Source: a virus
DNA length: 64,000 bases
Virus record (IMG/VR): IMGVR_UViG_3300027759_000075
Span: 1 to 64,000 of that record
Direction: 5' to 3' (one strand)
In this document: positions 14,489 through 22,473 of the stretch, in pieces
Layout of the letters: the number at the start of each line of letters is the position of its first letter
Numbering within the stretch: position 1 is the first letter of the stretch
Notes under the pieces: model-generated
Database searches by the model: none
What the model saw: the letters and a program-made list of their open reading frames with translations, nothing else
What the model was told of the DNA's origin: nothing
Translations under genes and position numbers: made by a program

Positions 14489-14680
14489 ATGTTAGAATTT
14501 TTTAAGAAACTTTTTGGCTCCGTGCCAGCAGAAACACCGGCACCTTACAAGGTAGAAGCACCTGTGATCAAGGTTGATGAGTTTCCGTTTCCAGAAGCTA
14601 AAGCGGTAAAGAAACCTTCGGTTAAAAAACCAGCTGTAAAAGCCAAAGCACCTCGTAAACCACGAGCTCCCAAGGCTTAA
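14489..14680 (+). CDS. Basic Lys/Pro/Ala-rich small protein (histone H1-tail-like)
   Basis: 63 residues. The first 12 residues form an amphipathic helix ('MLEFFKKLFGSV'), and the second half is a low-complexity tail of K-K-P, V-K and R-K-P repeats. Such tails bind DNA or RNA and resemble bacterial H1-like proteins. It starts behind AAGGAGAATTATT and a late-type box. It could be a DNA-condensing or capsid-internal protein; function not established. Confidence 0.6.
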   Translation: MLEFFKKLFGSVPAETPAPYKVEAPVIKVDEFPFPEAKAVKKPSVKKPAVKAKAPRKPRAPKA

Positions 14681-14979
14681 TGTTGTACAAAGTATCGTAT
14701 CAACCCAACAACATCAATAACAACCAGGAACACGGAGTTGGCCATTAGGCCAAAACTCCTTCTGGTATAACAGGCCCAGGCACTGGCACAACAGCCTACA
14801 ATAAAAATTGTATAAAGCGGTACCACCGGAATCGCAGGTACTGTGGCCGCAAATATCACAGCCGACGTCACACTGCATGCCCAGGCAAATACTTCAGCAC
14901 AGAATCTAACACGATTGGATTTCCAATCTTGTCGAATATAATTCCAAAAATTGCCTGCACCAACAAAAATAAAATCCAT
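14677..14979 (-). CDS. Small multi-pass membrane protein
   Basis: 100 residues with three to four hydrophobic segments (about residues 25-50, 52-70 and 76-95). The pattern resembles PnuC-related or generic small phage membrane proteins but no family is certain. The stop overlaps the convergent basic protein by 4 bp; the ATG overlaps the stop of the 14979-15212 gene by one base. Confidence 0.55.
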   Translation of the reverse strand: MDFIFVGAGNFWNYIRQDWKSNRVRFCAEVFAWACSVTSAVIFAATVPAIPVVPLYTIFIVGCCASAWACYTRRSFGLMANSVFLVVIDVVGLIRYFVQH

Positions 14980-15212
14980 TATTCACAATTCCAAGTTAAT
15001 TTAAAAATAATTGCATCTCTAGGGTCTTCAAATCTAAACGCAAATCCTTCAGTTGATTGCCACCCATGCACATGATATCTACCTGTGCTCACATGATTGT
15101 TGCACCAATCGTACAATGCTTGAGGATAAGGCCTGTGGTTTTGTAATATATAATCCCAACTGACCACACACTCGGTCCAATCAGGCGGCGGCCACGCTTG
15201 AAAGTTTATCAT
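14979..15212 (-). CDS. Small phage protein, unknown function
   Basis: 77 residues with many Trp, Tyr and His ('FQAWPPPDWTECVVSWDYIL', 'GRYHVHGWQS'). Not recognised. It overlaps the 3' end of the UV endonuclease gene by 32 bp, so it belongs to that transcription unit. Confidence 0.5.
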   Translation of the reverse strand: MINFQAWPPPDWTECVVSWDYILQNHRPYPQALYDWCNNHVSTGRYHVHGWQSTEGFAFRFEDPRDAIIFKLTWNCE

Positions 15213-16242
15213 CTACCAGTCCTAGTTCCACAGCACGATTGTAGACCTGCTCGCTGGCTAGGTTTTTACCTTTGGATTCACATTGTATATCAAACTGGTT
15301 CCAGAAAGTCAAGGCCCAATCAGTGGTTGCTTGATTCCAGTAAAAGTCTGAATGCGCCCTTAGTTTTTGTTTCTTATGTCCTGCTTCAAGTAACACTGCA
15401 CGGTCAGGGGCTTGGGTTACATCATGTCCTGTAAGAACATCTTCCCGACTGCAAGAGTAATGAAGAGCAGGCCTAACACCGCGCCAACTATCAACAACTC
15501 TTTTACAACGGTCATCTCCGGCGTTGATATACTCGCCCTCGCGGATCCAGTGATGATGAATGTCCAAGACAATAGGAACAATATCAGAAATGCTAATGCA
15601 ATCATTTAACCCCCATGAGTTTTCTTCGTTTTCAATTGTAATACAACTGCGGGCCTCGGGTGAGAGCCTGCCGTAGGTGTCTCGTAAACCTTCGGGACCG
15701 CGTTTACCCGAGATGTGTACGTTGATTTTAAAATCCTGAAAGGATTTCCCAAAGCCCATCCATCTGGCCATATCCGCATGATATTCAAACTCCTGTATTG
15801 ATCTTTCTACAATGCCCGGGTTCTCACTAGCCAACACACAAAACTGTCCTGGATGAAAACTTAACCTAACATCTAAACGCCTAGCAGTTTCGCCAATAGG
15901 AGCAAAAATCTTCTCCAGGTGATTCTGCACATCAGTCTGTTTCCACCAGTTAATCCATGATGGTTCAGTATAGCCCTGCAACATCTCACTACCTAAGCGA
16001 ACCATTCTGCGATTAGCGGGCAACGTGGCCACACGTTCAATCATCTTGACAGCTGCCGAGGTATTGTGATTCATAATGTCCCACTGTCGCTGTTCAGCTT
16101 CAGCTGGATGCTCACGCAACCAACGCATGGTAGTTGACCGCCCGTTAAGGTCTCGATCCACTGCATTGACTTTCATGCCGCCACATTCGGACGGATCATT
16201 TAGCCATTTGCAACAGAACCCAATACGCTTTAGTGTAGTCAT
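15181..16242 (-). CDS. uvsE: UV damage endonuclease (UvdE/UvsE family)
   Basis: 353 residues, a full-length UVDE-type TIM-barrel nuclease. Diagnostic segments are 'LSFHPGQFCVLASENPGIVERS', 'INVHISGKRG', 'ITIENEENSW' and 'IVLDIHHHW', which supply His, Glu and Asp ligands for the metal cluster. The enzyme nicks 5' to pyrimidine dimers and other lesions, giving the phage a light-damage repair route different from T4 endonuclease V. I start at the ATG at 16240-16242 rather than 16260 because a perfect sigma70 promoter ends 6 bp before it; the mRNA would therefore be leaderless. Confidence 0.9.
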   Translation of the reverse strand: MTTLKRIGFCCKWLNDPSECGGMKVNAVDRDLNGRSTTMRWLREHPAEAEQRQWDIMNHNTSAAVKMIERVATLPANRRMVRLGSEMLQGYTEPSWINWWKQTDVQNHLEKIFAPIGETARRLDVRLSFHPGQFCVLASENPGIVERSIQEFEYHADMARWMGFGKSFQDFKINVHISGKRGPEGLRDTYGRLSPEARSCITIENEENSWGLNDCISISDIVPIVLDIHHHWIREGEYINAGDDRCKRVVDSWRGVRPALHYSCSREDVLTGHDVTQAPDRAVLLEAGHKKQKLRAHSDFYWNQATTDWALTFWNQFDIQCESKGKNLASEQVYNRAVELGLVDDKLSSVAAA

Positions 16243-16248
16243 ACAAGT

Positions 16249-16277
16249 ATTATATGACAAAATGAAATTAATGTCAA
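16249..16277 (-). promoter_or_regulatory. Consensus sigma70 promoter for a leaderless UV endonuclease mRNA
   Basis: On minus: TTGACA, 17 bp, TATAAT, then 6 bases and the ATG. A start at the usual 7 bases after the -10 falls on the A of the ATG. No Shine-Dalgarno is present. The -35 overlaps the stop of the upstream gene. Confidence 0.85.
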
Positions 16278-16831
16278 TCAGGTGCTAGAGACAAAACGGC
16301 CTGCAGAGTATCAGTAGATATATTGTCTAAATTAACCAAATTTGGATCCAACTCACCTGTATGATCCACGATGACCCACTGTATCTGATCATAATCCTTA
16401 ACAGCTTGATGTATGTGATTACGATGATGGTGTGCTTTGTGTGATAGTAACCGATCTGGATTTGGCTGTAATTCGGTCAGGTCAAATCCAAATAGCAGGA
16501 CAATATCACTAGTAGTGGCGGCCAAGTGTACGGCCACGATTTCTTCTTGGCGATCAACATCGTGTACAAATGCCCCTTCATATAGTCGAACATCGTCGGG
16601 TCTGTTTAGGCTTGTGTATACCGAGTTAGGTATATAAAAATTACAGTTGTGTTGAAAGTTACGTTTGGTTAATTCATCTGCTTTACTTTGATCATGACAA
16701 ATCACATTGTCAGTTTGCCATGCTCGCCATGTACGCCAGCTTCCCCAAAAGGCACCAAGACGTTTAAGTTCAGCAATATCTACAGCGGGATCTGCTGTTG
16801 CTGAATCTGCTAGTACCCAACTAATGTTCAT
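16274..16831 (-). CDS. Phage protein of unknown function behind a fibre gene
   Basis: 185 residues from the ATG at 16829-16831, which overlaps the fibre stop codon as ATGA; the longer frame reaches into the fibre gene and is not favoured. It has a Rossmann-like look ('ISWVLADSATADP', 'DNVICHDQSK', 'DIVLLFGFDLTEL') and a His-rich loop ('HKAHHHRNHIHQ'). It may be a small glycosyltransferase-like or chaperone protein for the fibre, but I cannot assign a family. Confidence 0.5.
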   Translation of the reverse strand: MNISWVLADSATADPAVDIAELKRLGAFWGSWRTWRAWQTDNVICHDQSKADELTKRNFQHNCNFYIPNSVYTSLNRPDDVRLYEGAFVHDVDRQEEIVAVHLAATTSDIVLLFGFDLTELQPNPDRLLSHKAHHHRNHIHQAVKDYDQIQWVIVDHTGELDPNLVNLDNISTDTLQAVLSLAPD

Positions 16832-17877
16832 TCGGCACTCTTGAGTGTTTGCCATCGATAAGCGCCTAAACATACCCATGCAAACACACGGTCAGCACCA
16901 TGATTGGCGTTGAACACTATATCACCTTTATTTCCCGACCATCCTGGAACTTGTGTAGCATGACTGATTTTGTGTAGGCCTACTTGTAATTTTTTCACAG
17001 TAGTTAATCCATCAGTGTTGATTTCAATCTGTGGTTCACGATTAACTCCAATAGTAACACTTTGTTCTCTATTGGTGCCAAAGTAGGCCTGATTTAGTTT
17101 ATGCTTACCAATCACTATGCTAACTTCTTCGTCCCACACGCCAAGAGCTTTTTCTGGTGCCTCTGTGTTTACTCCCAGACGTTTGTTTAATACTGTAAGA
17201 GTATTGTTGTTAAACTTGGCTTCTCCACTAACTGATAGATTTTTTAATGTGCCCACTGATTGTAAACTAGATTCTGTGACTGTACGAGTTAATTGATTTC
17301 CAGCAATAATTGTTTGTCCATTGACTGTAACCTGATCAAAATCAATACCATGTTCTTGTATTTGTGTGACCACTTGGTCAACTAAATTGTTATTCCATGA
17401 TTCAGTTAATTGATCTAAAGTTTTTTGACTGATGTCGGCTGCCAGAGCTGTCCAAGACAAATTATCAGTATTAATACTTCCTGTGACCACAAGATTTTGT
17501 ACTCGCAGTGAATCTACCGCTTCAATACTATTAGCGGTTAAACAATTTTCTACTACCACACCATCTTCTAATACAATTAACTCGCACTTTGTAGCTTGGT
17601 CAACAATGCCTGTGCTAGTAAAGTTTTTTAATATTGAGTCAGTAAACAACGCCATACGTGCATCAACTTGATTTTTAATTGCAGGCCCAATATCAATTGC
17701 ACTCAACCTAGCAACAGTTTCTTGAGCCACAGTCTGATTGATCATACGTTCAACACGTTGGGTCCATACTGGATCGGCACATATTTGATCGACTAATTTG
17801 TTTATATTGATTTCAACTGCCTGTTCGACTAGTTGCTGAACTAAATTTGGATCAACTGTTATTCCAATATCAGCCAT
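16828..17877 (-). CDS. Tail fibre-like virion protein
   Basis: 349 residues. A helical N-terminus ('PNLVQQLVEQAVEININKLVDQI') is followed by repeated short strands with V-x-N-L-x-V and V-T-G-S-I-N motifs, a common form for trimeric phage fibres, and a C-terminal part ending 'GDIVFNANHGADRVFAWVCLGAYRWQTL' like fibre tips of T4-like marine phages. It overlaps the amidinotransferase by 8 bp upstream and the unknown gene by 4 bp downstream. Virion role is inferred. Confidence 0.65.
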   Translation of the reverse strand: MADIGITVDPNLVQQLVEQAVEININKLVDQICADPVWTQRVERMINQTVAQETVARLSAIDIGPAIKNQVDARMALFTDSILKNFTSTGIVDQATKCELIVLEDGVVVENCLTANSIEAVDSLRVQNLVVTGSINTDNLSWTALAADISQKTLDQLTESWNNNLVDQVVTQIQEHGIDFDQVTVNGQTIIAGNQLTRTVTESSLQSVGTLKNLSVSGEAKFNNNTLTVLNKRLGVNTEAPEKALGVWDEEVSIVIGKHKLNQAYFGTNREQSVTIGVNREPQIEINTDGLTTVKKLQVGLHKISHATQVPGWSGNKGDIVFNANHGADRVFAWVCLGAYRWQTLKSAE

Positions 17878-18799
17878 GTTTTCTCCTAGTATCTAAAGTT
17901 ACACAATGAAAACCGCCACCTAGTGTACGACTATGACTTAAGGTTAGTGGAATACTATCAATTCCTTTGGACTTTAGTATTGTAATTAGCTGAGTTTGTG
18001 CGGCATCTATAATAACTGTTTCTGGGTCCAATACTAACATATTCATAGCTATCCATTTGCTTGCATACGGATATTGATAAAAGTCTTGTGCTACAATTTG
18101 ATCTTCAGTTACCCAAATCTTTTCCCAATCTTTTAGTGCCGTAGGACAGTTTTTTTCTGTAACTCTGCTGGCATTGAGCATTACTAGTCCTTCACGTAAG
18201 GGAGTGATAGTTGAATCAATATGCACACCGGCATAAAAATTACAAAGTTCAATTGTGATCTTAGGAAATTTACTGCATAGCCATTCGTGTGCCGCACGGT
18301 TACCGCTTGCTGATTCTAAGAATAACCAAGTATCCCCCAAGCGACATATATTGGCCGCATCCAACGTCATATCTTGATCTCTAGGCATAGTGAATACCTC
18401 GCGAGCTTCTTCTATTAGTCTGGTATAGTTTTTACTTTCCTGATTGCGGCAAGGATACATCATATTACAATCAACAACAATGTCGCCGGCAATTAACATA
18501 CGATCTCTAGGACAATAGTTATACATTCCTTGTTCCGCTACAAAATCCATTGGTTTGGGTCTGTAAACTGCGGCACCATAACGCAATAATGTTTCTGCCA
18601 GATTATCTAATTCGCAATTAGCTTTATCGATAATAAATTGTGGCACTGGTCCGCTAGGTGCTGGAGTTTCAGTCCATAAACTGTTGCGAGCTTCTTCAGC
18701 AAACACAGGATCTGTCATAGGCCAGTTGGCATTGGTAGCAGTACCTACAATAATAGCTTCTAAAGGATCCCACTCATTGCAACTATTAATCATCGACAT
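17870..18799 (-). CDS. Amidinotransferase-family enzyme (glycine amidinotransferase-like)
   Basis: 309 residues of the guanidino-group-modifying fold. The catalytic Cys299 is in 'GGGFHCVTLDTRR', nearly the same as the active-site loop of glycine/inosamine amidinotransferases. His193 in 'GVHIDST' and Asp147 in 'DAANICRLGD' complete the triad. Such enzymes move an amidino group from arginine to an amine or hydrolyse it. In a phage it could modify a virion protein, nucleotide or host metabolite. It overlaps the 2OG-oxygenase gene by 14 bp and the fibre gene by 8 bp, so all three are probably co-translated. Confidence 0.8.
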   Translation of the reverse strand: MSMINSCNEWDPLEAIIVGTATNANWPMTDPVFAEEARNSLWTETPAPSGPVPQFIIDKANCELDNLAETLLRYGAAVYRPKPMDFVAEQGMYNYCPRDRMLIAGDIVVDCNMMYPCRNQESKNYTRLIEEAREVFTMPRDQDMTLDAANICRLGDTWLFLESASGNRAAHEWLCSKFPKITIELCNFYAGVHIDSTITPLREGLVMLNASRVTEKNCPTALKDWEKIWVTEDQIVAQDFYQYPYASKWIAMNMLVLDPETVIIDAAQTQLITILKSKGIDSIPLTLSHSRTLGGGFHCVTLDTRRKHG

Positions 18800-19310
18800 G
18801 TCCGGTTATTTGTAGTGTGTATCTTGGTGTCAATCCTAAATTGGCTGCCATGTGTGGAGTGTCATAGGCCCATTCAACTGTGGCACCGGCTTTCCAATCA
18901 GTATAGGGTCTACTTAAACTTTCAAAATAATGTCCAGGTTGCCAGTCTTCTAAAAATACTATAGCACGACGGATAGTGTGTTCTTGGCCTTTGAGATCAA
19001 ATAAGTCAATGTATTTTAAATATAAATCACCGTGTGTAGGCAACACTGTTCCGGTGTTCATTCTATAATAACTGGTGCCAACGTCTTTCCACCCTTGACC
19101 AGTAAAAATGTCTAGGAAACGTTGATTCCAGCTGGGTTGTGGACTGCGCATGTCGCACATGTCTCCAGTGAATCGATTGGCATACCCTTGAGTTAACCAT
19201 TGCTGAGCTAGTGCAATATCATTAAATGATTCATTGATATAGTTTAATGTTTTGTACTCGTTATTCCAAAAAGGATACAGTTGATATCGGTGTATCATGT
19301 GCTGGGTCAT
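18786..19310 (-). CDS. 2-oxoglutarate/Fe(II) oxygenase-like protein
   Basis: 174 residues. An iron site can be read as His93-x-Asp95 in 'PTHGDLYLKY', distal His153 in 'TPHMAANLG', with Arg163 in 'TPRYTLQITG' to hold 2-oxoglutarate. The region between gives the expected jelly-roll strands ('AIVFLEDWQPGHYFE'). This would hydroxylate a protein or metabolite side chain. It is directly followed by the amidinotransferase and fibre genes, suggesting modification of a virion or cell-surface part. The family is likely, the substrate unknown. Confidence 0.65.
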   Translation of the reverse strand: MTQHMIHRYQLYPFWNNEYKTLNYINESFNDIALAQQWLTQGYANRFTGDMCDMRSPQPSWNQRFLDIFTGQGWKDVGTSYYRMNTGTVLPTHGDLYLKYIDLFDLKGQEHTIRRAIVFLEDWQPGHYFESLSRPYTDWKAGATVEWAYDTPHMAANLGLTPRYTLQITGHVDD

Positions 19311-19336
19311 ATTTTATTGATGCCTATGTTTTTATA

Positions 19337-19344
19337 ATTAAATA
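19337..19344 (+). promoter_or_regulatory. Candidate late promoter box placed for a leaderless mRNA
   Basis: ATTAAATA, 7 bases before the ATG of the glycosyltransferase. A T4-type start six bases after the box leaves about 2 nt of leader. No Shine-Dalgarno is visible. Confidence 0.4.
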
Positions 19345-19351
19345 ACTTCAT

Positions 19352-20752
19352 ATGAATATTCCATTAGATCGATTGTATCAGTTTATCAATAATCTAGCCA
19401 ATGAAATTTACGGAGATCGTGTAATAATTTATCGTTTTTGGCCCAACGGCTCAAAAAATATCCAGGATTTAAATCATCTAGATGGTGAGTTGCCCAACAA
19501 CTGGTATGATGAAAATATTACACCAGCCATATGGTGTAATGATCAAGAACCACTGGATCATGAATTTTATGAAAAGAACCTCAGGCAACCTGGGTTATCA
19601 AGTAAATTTTTTGACCTGTTAAAATCATTAAATGTATATGTGCCCCCTAAAAATTTAAATTATAACAAAAATATATTTGAAAAAGGTTTATTAATACACA
19701 GCGAAAAACTATCCAGTAACTTGAAAAAATATAAACTAGATAATAATCTAATTCCAGTGTATTACTGGAGTCATGCTATAATTGCTCGAGACTGGTTTAG
19801 ATACGCAGAACATGTTGAACAAAAAAAGAATGTCAAAAAAGCCTTCTTAATCTATAATCGTGCATGGGCTGGCACTAGAGAATATAGATTAAAATTTGCT
19901 GAACTGCTAATCGAATCAGGCTTAGAGAATTATTGCCAAATCAGTATCAACCCAATTGAGCCTCAATTGGGCATACACTACAAAATGCACAAATTTAAAA
20001 ATCCAAACTGGCAACCTCATATTGTATTAGAAAATTTCTTTTCAATCAACACTGCACCCAGTCATTACAGTGCCGATTTTGACACAGTAGACTATAACTT
20101 TACTGATATCGAAGTGGTACTTGAAACGCTGTTTGACGATAAGCGATTACATCTGACTGAAAAAAGTCTACGACCTATTGCTTGTGGACAACCTTTTATT
20201 CTTGCAAGCACATCAGGCAGTTTAGAATATTTGCGCAGTTACGGATTTAAAACATTTGGACATATCTGGGATGAACAGTATGATTTAGAGCAAGATTCAG
20301 AAACACGGTTGATACAAATTGCGGATCTTATGAAGTCGATTGCCAACTGGAGTCCCAAGATTCGAGAACAAAAAATGGCACAAGCTCAAGCTATTGTTGA
20401 ATACAATCGTAAATACTTTTTTAGTAAAGAATTTTTTGATTTTGTAATTGATGAATTAAAAACAAATTTAAAATTAGCATTTGACGAGTTTGAGCAGTCC
20501 AATAATTATAAAACCTGGATTGACCGTTGGGCCCAATTAATATCGTATCCAGAAATACAACATTTTTTGAATAGCAATCAAGACTCCGCACAACCAACAA
20601 TGTCTCAGTTGACCCGTATACAAGCGTTAATAAAAAATAAATTAAAAGGCAATAATACTGAAACTATAGAAAACCCTAAACATAGAACAACCGAACGCCC
20701 TAGTGGTGCCCAGAATCCAAGTGACAGTTCTATACATCCGATTAAAAAATAG
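19352..20752 (+). CDS. Putative glycosyltransferase
   Basis: 466 residues, AT-rich. The C-terminal half contains 'LHLTEKSLRPIACGQPFILASTSGSLEYLRSYGFKTFGHIWDE' (about 263-305), a pattern common to phage exostosin/fucosyltransferase-like proteins that use nucleotide sugars: T-E-K-x-x-R-P and the G-Q-P-F loop. The last 70 residues are low complexity and charged. The N-terminal half is not recognised. The target may be DNA, a virion protein or cell envelope. No Shine-Dalgarno is seen, and the late-type box lies 7 bp upstream. Lower GC than neighbours suggests transfer. Confidence 0.6.
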   Translation: MNIPLDRLYQFINNLANEIYGDRVIIYRFWPNGSKNIQDLNHLDGELPNNWYDENITPAIWCNDQEPLDHEFYEKNLRQPGLSSKFFDLLKSLNVYVPPKNLNYNKNIFEKGLLIHSEKLSSNLKKYKLDNNLIPVYYWSHAIIARDWFRYAEHVEQKKNVKKAFLIYNRAWAGTREYRLKFAELLIESGLENYCQISINPIEPQLGIHYKMHKFKNPNWQPHIVLENFFSINTAPSHYSADFDTVDYNFTDIEVVLETLFDDKRLHLTEKSLRPIACGQPFILASTSGSLEYLRSYGFKTFGHIWDEQYDLEQDSETRLIQIADLMKSIANWSPKIREQKMAQAQAIVEYNRKYFFSKEFFDFVIDELKTNLKLAFDEFEQSNNYKTWIDRWAQLISYPEIQHFLNSNQDSAQPTMSQLTRIQALIKNKLKGNNTETIENPKHRTTERPSGAQNPSDSSIHPIKK

Positions 20753-20842
20753 TACACTGTTGTTGAATAACAGAAAAAAACAAAAAAGTCTAACATCAAT
20801 TATATATGTTTTATTTTACCAGTGGGTTGTGTATTTTACTGT
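20753..20842. other. Short intergenic region, no feature seen
   Basis: 90 bp of AT-rich sequence between convergent genes. I see a short palindrome around ACATATATAATT but no clear terminator stem with a U tail and no gene-like frame. Confidence 0.4.
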
Positions 20843-21043
20843 CTATTTGTTTGCGTGATACACTTGTCCTTTAATAACAACCATTCCGTCTTTGACTGCT
20901 TGTAGATACAGTTGCCCCCAGCGTTCGGCCACATTCGAGTCACCTATGTATGGGGAGATTGTTTTGCCAGTGTCGTCAGTCCAGTACCAAGTGACATTCA
21001 TTGCATCGCCATAGTGTTGTAATTGTATATTGGCTTTGTCCAT
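20843..21043 (-). CDS. Small phage protein, unknown function
   Basis: 66 residues with 'YWTDDTGKTISPYIGDSNVAERWGQLYL', a plausible beta-hairpin/helix fold. The ATG overlaps the stop of the upstream gene (TAATG). No recognised family. Confidence 0.5.
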   Translation of the reverse strand: MDKANIQLQHYGDAMNVTWYWTDDTGKTISPYIGDSNVAERWGQLYLQAVKDGMVVIKGQVYHANK

Positions 21044-21228
21044 TATTTTAGTATTTTCTTGTTTAAAATCTTTACAGCTATATGATAAGCTTCTTCGTGA
21101 TCCAATGCTTCAACTGTTTCAAAATCTGTTTGTCCATCTTGAGTTTGATAAACAACATTCCATAGTTTACCGTTAACATGTGTAACACTTGTAACAAAAA
21201 ACAACTGCAACTGTAGGCCGGGTATCAC
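21043..21228 (-). CDS. Small phage protein with a coupled GTG start
   Basis: 61 residues starting at GTG (21226-21228), which overlaps the TGA stop of the 28-residue peptide gene as GTGA; this overlap is the reason to accept the GTG. The sequence 'GKLWNVVYQTQDGQTDFETVEALDHEEAYHIAVKILN' looks like a small alpha/beta fold. No family recognised. Confidence 0.5.
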   Translation of the reverse strand: MIPGLQLQLFFVTSVTHVNGKLWNVVYQTQDGQTDFETVEALDHEEAYHIAVKILNKKILK

Positions 21229-21311
21229 GTGATCTTTGCCAAAGCTTCTAACATGGCAAGACCTAGTGATCCTATAAGGACCAGTGCAAATACTATCGGT
21301 GCTAAATTCAT
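21225..21311 (-). CDS. 28-residue membrane peptide
   Basis: 'MNLAPIVFALVLIGSLGLAM' plus eight residues: a single hydrophobic segment. The ATG follows AGGAGAATGAT. Its stop overlaps the GTG start of the next gene. One of a run of tiny membrane peptides here; function unknown. Confidence 0.5.
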   Translation of the reverse strand: MNLAPIVFALVLIGSLGLAMLEALAKIT

Positions 21312-21337
21312 ATCATTCTCCTTTGGTAAAATTTTTA

Positions 21338-21451
21338 TCAACGTGATTGTGTTGCTGTAACTCGTTGTGACTGACTTCGCATGACATCAGATTCCAGCAC
21401 TATCATTGACAATAAAACAACTAATATGGCTATAAAAAATAAAGGTTGCAT
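21338..21451 (-). CDS. 37-residue membrane peptide
   Basis: 'MQPLFFIAILVVLLSMIVLE' followed by a polar 17-residue tail rich in Ser, Gln and Arg. One membrane segment with a cytoplasmic or periplasmic tail. The ATG lies one base after the stop of the coiled-coil gene; there is no good Shine-Dalgarno, so coupling is assumed. Confidence 0.45.
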   Translation of the reverse strand: MQPLFFIAILVVLLSMIVLESDVMRSQSQRVTATQSR

Positions 21452-21452
21452 G

Positions 21453-21893
21453 TTATTTGTATAATTTAAAAAAGTAAGTGACCAAGGCCGCTGCAGTCAT
21501 GCACCACCAAAACGCTTGAACTTGGCGTTGCCGGTCATAATCTACCAGCTTGTCTTCTTCTTCTTTTTCCTTTTGCAGTTTGGCCTTTAGGGCCTCTACT
21601 TCAATCCAGGCATTTTTTCCATGTTTGCGTATGGTATCCTGTTTGACCTTTTCTATTTCTTTTTCGTGTGCCTTTTGTTGTTCGTATTTTTCTACAGCAC
21701 GTACTTCTAACATAGCAGCACGCCTTTCCTCTGCCAGCTTGGCCTGAACTCGTGCTCGATGTTGTTGTTGTACTGCTGCTTCCATATCGGCTTGCTGTGA
21801 AGTCACAACTGACCCTAGTTCTTTACCTGCGGCTTGTGCTCCTTTTAGTGTGCTGGCCGCTGACTTTGCTCCGCTTACTGGATCCATAACCAT
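21453..21893 (-). CDS. Coiled-coil protein with C-terminal membrane anchor
   Basis: 146 residues. Residues 30-120 are a long charged helix or coiled coil rich in Ala, Gln, Glu, Lys and Arg; residues 126-146 are hydrophobic ('AFWWCMTAAALVTYFFKLYK'), a tail anchor. ATG at 21893 or 21887 are both possible. It overlaps the DUF4337-like gene by 19 bp. It could be part of an envelope-remodelling or lysis set, though the topology is opposite to a classical i-spanin. Confidence 0.5.
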   Translation of the reverse strand: MVMDPVSGAKSAASTLKGAQAAGKELGSVVTSQQADMEAAVQQQHRARVQAKLAEERRAAMLEVRAVEKYEQQKAHEKEIEKVKQDTIRKHGKNAWIEVEALKAKLQKEKEEEDKLVDYDRQRQVQAFWWCMTAAALVTYFFKLYK

Positions 21894-22411
21894 ATGGCCT
21901 CGGTCATTGATATAGAACCTAGGATACCAACCGCAATGCTGGCCCAGAACAGATTCATGTTGACTGCCAAGATACTAGCAGTTAATAGTACAATGGCTAT
22001 TTGGAACAAGCTACCAGCATAGGTATACCAAGGACTACGATTTTTAGCATCAGCCCTGCTGACTTCCAAGTGTTTAGCTTTGGCCATTAATTCGCGTTTG
22101 CCTTCACCTGTAGCAGGATCAGATTCGTATCGATCAATCCGGGCCTGTAGGTCTTGAGCCTTTTTCTTGTCGCCCGAACGCACAGCATCATCGTGTGCCA
22201 TTTCAGCTAGAGTTTGTTTGATACTTTTGGCTTGATAAAATGCCCAGGTGTTGTTGGCATCTATGGTATTGTTAAGTATTCGACTGGAATTTGATCCGCC
22301 CATTAAGGTGTTGATAGCCAACAGGGCTGCAAGTACAGTAATTATCCATCCAGCACGGTCTTTGATGTGTGTTTCTCTTTCGCTCCTAGAGAGAGATTTT
22401 ACTTCGGACAT
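21875..22411 (-). CDS. DUF4337-like membrane protein
   Basis: 178 residues with an N-terminal membrane segment ('WIITVLAALLAINTLMGG'), then 'NNTIDANNTWAFYQAKSIKQTL', the hallmark of DUF4337, a charged helical region, and two C-terminal membrane segments. Family function is not known. ATG behind AAGGAGTAAGT, with TATAAT and TTAAATA elements upstream. First of a five-gene membrane-protein run. Confidence 0.65.
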   Translation of the reverse strand: MSEVKSLSRSERETHIKDRAGWIITVLAALLAINTLMGGSNSSRILNNTIDANNTWAFYQAKSIKQTLAEMAHDDAVRSGDKKKAQDLQARIDRYESDPATGEGKRELMAKAKHLEVSRADAKNRSPWYTYAGSLFQIAIVLLTASILAVNMNLFWASIAVGILGSISMTEAIWLWIQ

Positions 22412-22473
22412 ACTTACTCCTTATTGTTATTATTATAACAGTATTTAATGAGGAGTTAGTAAGGAATTATATG

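Noticed and set aside
22425-22449. TTAAATA box with TGTTAT/ATAACA repeat before the DUF4337-like gene as another 5' hairpin case
   Set aside because: The predicted start would fall deep in the first arm, leaving almost no stem.
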